This document shows, piece by piece, positions 1 to 5,006 of a DNA stretch of 5,042 nucleotides. The translations under genes and the position numbers were made by a program. The notes beneath the pieces were generated by a model. That model was not told the origin of the DNA. It was given only the letters and a program-made list of their open reading frames with translations, and did not search any database. This stretch comes from JAGOPO01 sp038065515. GTDB taxonomy: Bacteria > Patescibacteriota > Minisyncoccia > 2-02-FULL-40-12 > GWA2-44-9. The stretch spans positions 1 through 5,042 of the forward strand of contig JBBTQV010000061.1 in the NCBI GenBank assembly GCA_038065515.1, written 5' to 3'. Position 1 is the stretch's first letter. Every line of letters begins with the position of its first letter.

Positions 1-7
1 AGCAAAA

Positions 8-80
8 CCGCCCTTAGCTCAGTTGGTAGAGCTGCTCCCTTTTAAGGAGAAGGTCGCTGGTTCGAATCCAGCAGGGCGGA
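8..80 (+). tRNA. tRNA-Lys (anticodon TTT)
   Basis: Complete cloverleaf by eye. The acceptor arms are 8-14 and 73-79 (7 perfect pairs). The D stem is 17-20/29-32 with an AGTTGGTA loop. The anticodon stem is 34-38/46-50 with loop CTTTTAA, so the anticodon is TTT at 41-43. The variable loop is 51-55, the T stem 56-60/68-72 with loop TTCGAAT, and the discriminator is A80. It decodes lysine AAA/AAG. CCA is not encoded (A80 is followed by CAG), so the end must be added by a CCA-adding enzyme. The first anticodon-stem pair (G34/A50) is mismatched, a small oddity. The promoter lies outside the window. The 3' end of the gene is duplicated at 239-257. Confidence 0.96.
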
Positions 81-82
81 CA
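64..82 (+). repeat. Direct repeat copy 1: 3' end of tRNA-Lys
   Basis: The 19 bases from the T-loop through the discriminator base plus CA recur exactly at 239-257. This segment is the usual target for tRNA-directed integrases, so it is a candidate attachment-site half. Identity stops sharply on both sides. Confidence 0.85.
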
Positions 83-86
83 GTAT

Positions 87-122
87 CAAATAGTTGGCTC
101 CACTTCTGGGACCAACTATTTG
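87..122 (+). repeat. Long hairpin just downstream of tRNA-Lys
   Basis: An 11-bp perfect inverted repeat pairs 87-97 with 112-122. It continues inward after one C/A mismatch with U·G, C-G, C-G and A-U pairs (99-102/107-110), closing on a CTTC tetraloop. It starts six bases after the tRNA discriminator base. It could define the 3' end of the tRNA precursor or act as a weak terminator, but only TTTG follows, without a real T run. It could equally belong to the inserted DNA between the two tRNA-end repeats. Confidence 0.7.
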
Positions 123-162
123 CATGTAGTTCATGCCTGCTGAATTCGAAGCCCGGAGCGAT

Positions 163-182
163 GTATCGGCAGCGGCCGATAC
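163..182. repeat. Inverted repeat, 8-bp stem
   Basis: GTATCGGC at 163-170 pairs perfectly with 175-182 around the loop AGCG. It lies inside the palindrome-rich interval between the two tRNA-end repeats. Confidence 0.75.
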
Positions 183-204
183 CGCGAGGGCCGGAGCCTG
201 CAGG

Positions 205-228
205 CATCGGCTCACGGGTGAGCCGATG
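205..228. repeat. Inverted repeat, 11-bp palindrome
   Basis: CATCGGCTCAC at 205-215 is perfectly complementary to 218-228. As RNA it would close with a CGGG tetraloop on a 10-bp stem. It shares bases 205-207 with a competing pairing, ATGCCTGC (133-140) to 200-207, so the interval could adopt alternative folds. Confidence 0.75.
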
Positions 229-238
229 ACCGGAAGGT

Positions 239-257
239 GAATCCAGCAGGGCGGACA
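239..257 (+). repeat. Direct repeat copy 2 of the tRNA-Lys 3' end
   Basis: This is identical over 19 bases to 64-82, offset by 175 bp. The sequence before it does not supply the rest of a tRNA: there is no matching T-stem 5' arm, anticodon arm or D arm. It is therefore a partial copy rather than a second gene. It fits an attachment-site remnant or a partial tandem duplication. The promoter of the next gene begins 12 bases downstream. Confidence 0.85.
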
Positions 258-269
258 AATTCAAGAATC

Positions 270-298
270 TTGACATCTGATAGAGCGAAGCGTATTAC
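270..298 (+). promoter_or_regulatory. Promoter for the 110-aa gene
   Basis: A perfect -35 TTGACA (270-275), a 17-base spacer and a -10 TATTAC (293-298, 4 of 6 consensus). The predicted start is near A305, which gives a leader of about 14 bases that begins at the Shine-Dalgarno itself. The -35 overlaps a 13-base inverted repeat (261-273, six-base arms around one central base) that could be an operator. Confidence 0.65.
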
Positions 299-312
299 TC
301 CTGCAAAGGAGG
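298..312 (+). promoter_or_regulatory. Shine-Dalgarno within a possible GNRA hairpin
   Basis: AAAGGAGG (305-312) lies six bases before the ATG at 319 and fixes that start. CTCCT (298-302) is perfectly complementary to AGGAG (307-311) across a GCAA tetraloop, so a transcript that includes 298-302 could bury the ribosome site. A transcript from the promoter at 270-298 would start after the left arm and leave the site free. Confidence 0.6.
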
Positions 313-318
313 CCGCCG

Positions 319-651
319 ATGCGCTATCGGCTCGAGTTCGTTCCCATACACCCCGATATCGTCCGCATCCATGTCGACTGCCAACTCATCGAGGGCCAGT
401 CCGTGAAATACACGCAAACCGCCTCAAAAGTCCGGCAGGAGTGTTTGAGCGAGAAACTGGAAACCTTCCTCAATGCGGTACTTGATCTGGACGGAGTAGC
501 GCAGGGAATCTGGATCTATCGCAACGAACTCCGGATTGCGAAGGCACCGCTGTATCCATGGGACAGGGTCCTACCGCACATTATTACCGCTCTCAAGATG
601 TTCATCGCCGACGATGACCTTGTTGAGGTAAAGGCGGTAACGACAGCATGA
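319..651 (+). CDS. Small protein, possibly Nfu/NifU N-terminal-like (110 aa)
   Basis: A 110-residue soluble protein of uncertain function. The start is secured by the perfect Shine-Dalgarno six bases upstream and a consensus-like promoter, and the end by a terminator directly after the stop. There is no signal peptide or membrane segment. The second half (about residues 45-96, containing LDGVAQGIWIYRNELRIAK, then WD at 81-82 and a final helix) resembles in pattern the Nfu N-terminal domain found on Fe-S scaffold proteins: helix, GV turn, two strands, W-x-x-x-x-P-x-I helix. The length also suits that domain. However, there is no CxxC cluster-binding motif; the only cysteines are C21 and C42. 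If the match holds it is a stand-alone N-domain, not a full scaffold. The match is from memory and weak; 'hypothetical protein' is the safe name. It stands alone on this strand, convergent with the ATPase gene. Confidence 0.85.
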   Translation: MRYRLEFVPIHPDIVRIHVDCQLIEGQSVKYTQTASKVRQECLSEKLETFLNAVLDLDGVAQGIWIYRNELRIAKAPLYPWDRVLPHIITALKMFIADDDLVEVKAVTTA

Positions 652-654
652 CCG

Positions 655-681
655 CCCCGACCATCACCGGCCGGGGTTTTT
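655..681 (+). terminator. Rho-independent terminator of the 110-aa gene
   Basis: The stem CCCCG (655-659)/CGGGG (672-676) continues inward after an A/C mismatch with CC/GG (661-662/669-670), loop ATCACC. TTTTT follows at 677-681. It starts four bases after the stop of the small gene. Its T run ends exactly where the stop codon of the convergent ATPase gene begins. On the minus strand no T run follows, so it serves mainly the plus-strand transcript. Confidence 0.85.
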
Positions 682-2346
682 CTATTCATTTTTTCCTAGC
701 GCTTTTGCGATGATGGATTTGAGATCTTGATCCGAGATTGCCGAATAACTGGCGCCAGTTGCATGTGGAGTTTTTTCAGACTCAATAGCTCTGCCTCTGA
801 AATCAACGGCTCCGCTTTTTAACGCATCCAAGGGGGCTGCGGGCGGTTGTTGCGGTCTCGGCCTGTCATCTCTGCGAGGTAGCCTAGTGTCGCGCCTGTC
901 TGCCGGTGAGGCAGGTCGGGACGGTTGAGAAGCGGGACGCGCCGCAGAAGCCTCCTGGCGTTGTGGCGGTCTGCCCACAGATTGCGACGGGAATGGTGCC
1001 GGTTTGTGCAGCGGCCGCTCGGCCCGGAATTCGTTATTCGTCCCCCGTGATTCGTCAATAATGGGTGCGCGCCATGCTGCGATTGCAGCCTCCACTTCGG
1101 CTCTGGGGTGTGAGTACATCGTGCGGGAATACTCGATGACTTCGTTGCGGGTGCTCTGCTCCAACTTCGGTGGCGTATCCATGGTCATTGCCGAAAATGC
1201 GTGACTGGTAACGCCGTCAATCATAAGTTTTAGATAGATCTGACGAAATCCGAGGTTCACGATGTCCGTTGCCATGAACTCCGGGGCAAATTCCTTTTCC
1301 AGCAGCTCTGCGTCTTCGGCGCCGACACGGAACGATACAATAGTCCCCACATTTCCGAATACGGCATCGGCAACCGCTTCGTCCAGTTGTTTTACATATT
1401 GATGAGCCACCACCAGCGACAGATTGAATTTGCGCGCTTCCGAAAGGATGTTCGCAAATGATGCGGTCGCAAAGTTCTGAAATTCATCCACGATGAGCGT
1501 GAAATCGGTGCGCTCATGCTTCGGGATGTCGACGCGACTCATGGCCGCAAGCTGAATCTTCGTGATAATCATTGCACCCAGCAAGCGGCTAGCATCTTCC
1601 CCGATGCGTCCTTTGGAAATATCCACCAGAATAATTTTCCCCTCGTCCATCGCTTCACGCATGTTGAATGTTGATTTTGCCTGTCCGACAAGATTGCGTA
1701 TGAGAGAATTGGACACAAACTGTCCGACCTTGTTCTGAATCGCCGCAGTCGCCTCACTGGCAAACTTGTCGGTATATTTTGCGAACTCCTGCGTCCAGAA
1801 TGCTTTGACTTCCGGATCGGTAATCTGGTCAACCACCCGCTTGCGGTATTCTTTTTCAGCAAGCATGCGGTTAATACCCAGCAGCGTCGAGTCCGGCGCC
1901 TCCAAGAGCGCCAGAATCGTGTTATTGAGAATGTATTCCATACGCGCCGACCATGCATCAACCCAAATCTTCTTGAATACCGCCATCATGCCGTCAGCAA
2001 CCAGATGGCGCTGGTCAAAGCCTACCTGCTCCATAACATTGAAGCCGACCGGATACTGCATATCGGCGGGGTTGATGAAGATGACATCTTTGACGCGCTC
2101 GGGCGGAATATAATCCAGCAGATCATAGACCGGGTCTCCGTGCGGGTCCATGAAACACACGCCGCGCCCGTCCTGGATGTCCTGGATGGCCAGCATCTTG
2201 AGCAGCTCGGATTTGCCCATGCCGGATTTACCGATGATATACATGTGCCGGCGCCGGTCGTCGAGCTTGATGCCAAAGTTCATCACCGAGTTGCGGAACT
2301 CGGTTTTTCCAAACAGCACGACATCGTTGTCAGAAGAAGAATTCAA
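682..2346 (-). CDS. VirD4/TraG-like type IV secretion DNA-translocation ATPase
   Basis: A RecA-fold P-loop ATPase of the VirD4/TraG/HerA group (554 aa), which in known members pumps DNA or protein-DNA substrates across the envelope as a hexamer. Seen: Walker A GKSGMGKS (39-46), MDPHGD (66-71), Walker B LIVDEFQ (284-290), AHQY (314-317) and SFRVG (338-342) in the place of the coupling and arginine-finger motifs. There is no N-terminal membrane segment, unlike classical VirD4, so it probably relies on the one-TM protein encoded just upstream for anchoring. Residues about 430-505 are a Pro/Arg/Ala-rich, probably disordered linker before a short C-terminal helix (506-554) that may bind a partner. 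The start is TTG at 2346: upstream in frame lies a stop at 2374-2376, and the next Met codons (22, 34) would cut into conserved sequence. No clear Shine-Dalgarno precedes it, which suggests coupling to the upstream gene 27 nt away. Conjugation, DNA uptake or secretion cannot be separated from this window. Confidence 0.93.
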   Translation of the reverse strand: MNSSSDNDVVLFGKTEFRNSVMNFGIKLDDRRRHMYIIGKSGMGKSELLKMLAIQDIQDGRGVCFMDPHGDPVYDLLDYIPPERVKDVIFINPADMQYPVGFNVMEQVGFDQRHLVADGMMAVFKKIWVDAWSARMEYILNNTILALLEAPDSTLLGINRMLAEKEYRKRVVDQITDPEVKAFWTQEFAKYTDKFASEATAAIQNKVGQFVSNSLIRNLVGQAKSTFNMREAMDEGKIILVDISKGRIGEDASRLLGAMIITKIQLAAMSRVDIPKHERTDFTLIVDEFQNFATASFANILSEARKFNLSLVVAHQYVKQLDEAVADAVFGNVGTIVSFRVGAEDAELLEKEFAPEFMATDIVNLGFRQIYLKLMIDGVTSHAFSAMTMDTPPKLEQSTRNEVIEYSRTMYSHPRAEVEAAIAAWRAPIIDESRGTNNEFRAERPLHKPAPFPSQSVGRPPQRQEASAARPASQPSRPASPADRRDTRLPRRDDRPRPQQPPAAPLDALKSGAVDFRGRAIESEKTPHATGASYSAISDQDLKSIIAKALGKNE

Positions 2347-2373
2347 AATGTAAAAATCAATTTGCTCTTTGCA

Positions 2374-3702
2374 TTATCTTGTGGGGAGCATCGCGGGCGG
2401 CTGGCCTTTCTTTGATTGTACGCGCGGCATCATCGGTGCTTTCACATTCAAGCCTGGCAAATGCCACAATGTTGCCAACTCCTCGGTGTTCAGAATGATG
2501 GCGTGATTCTTTGGGTCTTTCGGAGGGGCAGAAAATGCGCGCTTTCGGTATGCGCCGTACATCCCCTTTTTCTTTTTGAGCGTGCGCTCCTCGAAAAAGA
2601 ATCCCTTGTCATTGGGGAACATCCAAGGCAATACCCCTTTATCCTTTGTCCCGGGTCCGGGTTTGAACGAGTTCATATTATTGTAGAACAATTGTTTGAA
2701 CATTGCGCCCACACTCGATGCCCGTGCACCATTGAACGATTCCTTGCGGGCAGTATACAGCACCCGGACGCACGCCTTGAACGCGAGTTTGGAAAGTTTT
2801 ATCTGTATTTGTTCGAGCGTCTGTTTTTCCGCCGGCGTGAGACTCTGCAAGCTGAACGGTTTCTCTTCTTTCTTCTTTTCTTCCACCGCTGGCAATGCTC
2901 CGATTTCGGTCAGAATCGCCCCAATAAGTTTAAACGGCAGAGAAATCACCTTCACCAAGAACGGGTCTTCAGGTGCCTTCTCTTCGCGGCCGACGAGCTT
3001 ATCAACGACCTTTTTCCCTTCTTTGACCCAATCACCTCCCGTGGGCCGGATGACATATTGTAGCCACAGATATTCGCTTGGCTGGAGTGCGCTCATGATT
3101 TCCAACAGTGGTGCTAACGGATCCAGCCGCGCATATTCATCTTTTCCGCCCGCCTCTTCGAACTCCGTCCAGCTCTTAATGGGATATGCGGGAGGTTGTG
3201 TAAACACGAACTCCGTGCCGGATACATCGTACTGTGATGGATCAAATTCTGCGGGCAGCAGTTTCGTATAGTCTTCCGCGATTTTTATTTCCGCCTGCGG
3301 ATACTGCGCGAAGATGAGCGCCTCAACCACATTGCGGGAGCCCTCGGTGCACCGAATAAAGAAATGGGTCGGTCCGCCGTTGGAGACGATTTCCAGCGTA
3401 AACCAGTCCGGAATTTTGCCGCCGAACATCTGTTCCCTCCATTTGACGCCGCCGCCGTAGCTGGAGTGCAGGCTCGCAAAAAAGTTCTCGGCCGCCTTCG
3501 GACTGCTGTAGAGAATCTCCGGCGGTGGGATGACCTCCAGTAATATCCACTTCATGCCGGCGAGATATTTCTCTTTCTGGTAGTCCATCCATGCGGAATG
3601 CGCCGTCGCGGCCAGAATCAGCGGAAGCCATGCCCACCAATACTCAAAAGCAAGCGAGAATCCCCGCCCCAGCGATGCTACGATGACAGATATATCCACC
3701 AT
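2374..3702 (-). CDS. Single-pass membrane protein, partner of the VirD4-like ATPase
   Basis: A 442-aa protein with an Arg-containing N-terminus and one hydrophobic segment at about residues 17-36 (AWLPLILAATA), then a large, probably cytoplasmic part. Residues about 50-225 look like a mixed alpha/beta domain (KWILLEVIPPP, WFTLEIVS, FFIRCTE, YLWLQYVIRP). A Lys/Glu-rich hinge (273-282) precedes a helical region (288-340). The C-terminus carries NTEELATLWHLPG (405-417) and ends in a basic/proline tail. I recall proteins of this design, with NTEELATL-x-H-x-PG near the end, encoded directly before VirD4/HerA-like ATPases in Parcubacteria-type genomes; I cannot name a characterised function. The likely role is membrane anchor or adaptor for the downstream ATPase. 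The ATG at 3702 fits a strong extended -10 box 15 bases away and a predicted 8-base leader without a good Shine-Dalgarno. Confidence 0.9.
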   Translation of the reverse strand: MVDISVIVASLGRGFSLAFEYWWAWLPLILAATAHSAWMDYQKEKYLAGMKWILLEVIPPPEILYSSPKAAENFFASLHSSYGGGVKWREQMFGGKIPDWFTLEIVSNGGPTHFFIRCTEGSRNVVEALIFAQYPQAEIKIAEDYTKLLPAEFDPSQYDVSGTEFVFTQPPAYPIKSWTEFEEAGGKDEYARLDPLAPLLEIMSALQPSEYLWLQYVIRPTGGDWVKEGKKVVDKLVGREEKAPEDPFLVKVISLPFKLIGAILTEIGALPAVEEKKKEEKPFSLQSLTPAEKQTLEQIQIKLSKLAFKACVRVLYTARKESFNGARASSVGAMFKQLFYNNMNSFKPGPGTKDKGVLPWMFPNDKGFFFEERTLKKKKGMYGAYRKRAFSAPPKDPKNHAIILNTEELATLWHLPGLNVKAPMMPRVQSKKGQPPAMLPTR

Positions 3703-3716
3703 GGTTCTTTAGTCTC

Positions 3717-3725
3717 ATTATATCA
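3717..3725 (-). promoter_or_regulatory. Extended -10 promoter of the ATPase operon
   Basis: On the minus strand, TGATATAAT (TGn plus a perfect TATAAT) lies 14 bases before the ATG at 3702. The predicted start is near 3710 (A), giving a leader of about 8 bases. The -35 position falls inside the preceding terminator stem and reads CGGGGC, so recognition would depend on the extended -10 alone. Confidence 0.7.
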
Positions 3726-3727
3726 CA

Positions 3728-3767
3728 TGTACACAAAAGGCCCCGTGGACGGGGCCTTTTGTGTACA
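3728..3767 (-). terminator. Long perfect terminator hairpin
   Basis: An 18-bp stem without mismatches pairs 3728-3745 with 3750-3767 around a four-base loop. The core GGCCCCG/CGGGGCC is followed by TTTTGTGT on either strand, so the site is symmetrical and could stop transcription in both directions. It begins six bases after the stop of the sigma-like gene, whose transcript it should end, and lies two bases from the next promoter. Confidence 0.9.
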
Positions 3768-3773
3768 GATAGA

Positions 3774-4835
3774 TTATTTCTTGCGCAGATGGTAGTGACC
3801 GTTGTCGTCTTTAATGAAGGTTCCAGAATCCTGCAAGTTCAGAAGGATGGTGTTCTCTTTGACCATGCGCACGGCACCCACTTTGGCGATCAAGTCCGCA
3901 CGCGGGAGAGCTTTGCCATTGGTCTTGAGGATATCCACAAGCACATCTTTAACGGTGCCTGCTTTGTAGCCCCACTCGGCAAGTGCGTACATACCGCGGC
4001 CGACGAGCACAAATCGCTTGTCTTTGATGAGCTCGTTGTGCACGGTCTGCACATTCACCTTCTTTGTGTCGAACCTCGCAACATTGATGAGTTTGGCAAT
4101 CTGGCTGAAATGTTGAGGTACACCGGCTTGGCGGATGACCAAATAGGCCTTATCGCGGACACCCTTGGGACGGATTTGGCTCCAGTGGGTCAGTCCCATC
4201 TGGCCGAAGATGTTGCAGCCGAGATCCTTGCAGATAGCGGAGACGGTCGCCAGATGCTTTTCGTTGAACGGGGAACCGTCCAGCGCGGCAACCGATTTGT
4301 CCTGTGCCAGAGAAACCAGCTTTGCTGATGGGAGCACCGCCGAGTGCGACTGAAGAGCGGAAACGAGAGCTCCGACCTGCCCACGGAAAGCCTCAAGCGT
4401 ACGGCCGTCGCGGGCCCAAAATGCATGAAAATGATCGTTGTCAGCCAGGCGGGCCAATTCTTTCTCGAGGGTCAGCGCAAACACCAGCGAGGCGTTGGCA
4501 ACTGAATCCTTGTCGGAACCGGAAATCATCTTAAACAGTGCGCGCTCTTTGATGACGCCACCCTCTTTCGATATGAGTTCCTTTGCGGACGCGGCAAAAC
4601 GGGCCAGTTCACGGCTTTCTGCGGCGGCTTTTGTCAGCTGGGCAAGGGCAAATTCCTCGATTTGACGCACCCGTTCACGGGTGATGCCATAGCTCTTTCC
4701 GATGGACTCCAGAGTTTCCTTCGAGCCGCTCTTAAGGCCGAACCGGCGCGACACAATATCCCGGTTACGCGGGTTGAGCGTTTTGACGAGCCCTACGACT
4801 GTCTTGGTCAGATTTTTGATATCGATGTTCGCCAT
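3774..4835 (-). CDS. Sigma-region-4-like HTH protein with HARE-type winged helices
   Basis: A 353-aa DNA-binding protein. Residues about 13-70 match sigma-70 region 4, including the helix-turn-helix YGITRERVRQIEEFAL (49-64), the part of a sigma factor that contacts -35 DNA and the RNA polymerase beta flap. The middle (70-220) is helical and unrecognised. Residues about 226-288 look like a HARE-HTH winged helix (KGVRDKAYLVIRQAG, then FVLVGRGMYAL), a type also present in the RNA polymerase delta subunit. Residues about 293-351 form a second winged-helix-like unit ending NGHYHL. There is no sigma region 2, so it cannot be a complete sigma factor; an RNA polymerase accessory protein or transcription regulator is more likely. 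The Met at 4835 is chosen because the sequence becomes family-like there, while a 22-codon upstream extension (to 4901) would cover promoter and hairpin sequence. It has its own promoter and terminator. Confidence 0.9.
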   Translation of the reverse strand: MANIDIKNLTKTVVGLVKTLNPRNRDIVSRRFGLKSGSKETLESIGKSYGITRERVRQIEEFALAQLTKAAAESRELARFAASAKELISKEGGVIKERALFKMISGSDKDSVANASLVFALTLEKELARLADNDHFHAFWARDGRTLEAFRGQVGALVSALQSHSAVLPSAKLVSLAQDKSVAALDGSPFNEKHLATVSAICKDLGCNIFGQMGLTHWSQIRPKGVRDKAYLVIRQAGVPQHFSQIAKLINVARFDTKKVNVQTVHNELIKDKRFVLVGRGMYALAEWGYKAGTVKDVLVDILKTNGKALPRADLIAKVGAVRMVKENTILLNLQDSGTFIKDDNGHYHLRKK

Positions 4836-4858
4836 ACGAGGTTTTCTTTGGATTAGAC

Positions 4859-4891
4859 CGTGCCGCCGGATATGGGGCACGCAACCCATAT
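4859..4891 (-). promoter_or_regulatory. Leader of the sigma-like gene with overlapping hairpins
   Basis: Two mutually exclusive stems are visible: ATATGGG/CCCATAT (4885-4891 with 4870-4876, 8-base loop) and CGTGCC/GGCACG (4876-4881 with 4859-4864, 11-base loop). They share base 4876 and overlap in space. If transcription starts near 4885 only the second is intact in the RNA; a start near 4897 would include both. No known riboswitch is recognised. Confidence 0.4.
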
Positions 4892-4920
4892 ACAGTAGCA
4901 ATTAATATAAATTCCGTCAA
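4892..4920 (-). promoter_or_regulatory. Promoter of the sigma-like gene
   Basis: TTGACG (4915-4920, 5 of 6 consensus), a 17-base spacer, then TACTGT (4892-4897) preceded by TGC, which supplies an extended -10. The predicted start is near 4885, with a leader of about 50 bases. An alternative -10, TATATT (4904-4909), has no good -35. Confidence 0.5.
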
Positions 4921-4987
4921 GCCCCTCTCCCAGTGCCTGACCACTGACCCTTCATTACAAGAAACGAACTAGGATGTCAATTGTCCC

Positions 4988-4996
4988 TGGTAATAT
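4988..4996 (+). promoter_or_regulatory. Possible divergent extended -10 promoter
   Basis: TGGTAATAT reads as TGn plus TAATAT (4 of 6 consensus), pointing out of the right edge. There is no -35 at the expected place. The predicted start is near A5003. The stretch 4921-4987 holds nothing else I can identify. Confidence 0.35.
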
Positions 4997-5006
4997 GTAC
5001 ACACAT

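Larger units (their letters stand above)
136..250. repeat. Palindromic mini-element with tRNA-derived inverted ends
   Basis: Bases 136-147 are the reverse complement of 239-250 with one mismatch (11 of 12). The same left arm extended to 136-151 matches the tRNA T-arm (60-75) in inverted orientation at 14 of 16 positions. The roughly 91-bp interior holds two strong palindromes: 163-170/175-182 (8 bp, AGCG loop) and 205-215/218-228 (11 bp). It also contains the 10-bp palindrome GCCTGCAGGC at 196-205. No credible reading frame is inside. The shape resembles a miniature inverted-repeat or REP-like element, or the remnant of an integrated element. Its identity is inferred, not recognised. Confidence 0.5.

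Noticed and set aside
23..229. Plus-strand open frame across the tRNA and the palindromic interval
   Set aside because: It translates the tRNA itself and hairpins; no ribosome site and no protein-like composition.
239..257. Second tRNA-Lys gene
   Set aside because: Only the 3' T-arm/acceptor part is present; no D arm, anticodon arm or 5' acceptor strand upstream.
19..276. Minus-strand open frame across the tRNA
   Set aside because: It reads antisense through the tRNA and both repeat copies; open by chance.
237..485. Plus-strand open frame overlapping the 110-aa gene
   Set aside because: Different frame from the gene with the perfect Shine-Dalgarno, and begins inside the repeat and promoter.
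2373..2378. GATAAT -10-like box before the ATPase gene on the minus strand
   Set aside because: Overlaps the end of the upstream coding region with no -35; the 27-nt gap fits an operon better.
2416..3271. Long plus-strand open frames (to 3063 and to 3271)
   Set aside because: Antisense to the conserved-looking 442-aa protein; no start signals, odd composition (Phe/Arg/Cys-rich or Ser-rich) typical of shadow frames.
3759..4328. 189-aa plus-strand open frame
   Set aside because: Antisense to the sigma-like gene and starts inside the terminator; shadow of a real coding region.
4836..4901. 22-residue N-terminal extension of the sigma-like protein
   Set aside because: It would translate the predicted transcription start and GC-rich hairpins, and has Cys/His/Arg content unlike the rest; the Met at 4835 begins the family-like sequence.
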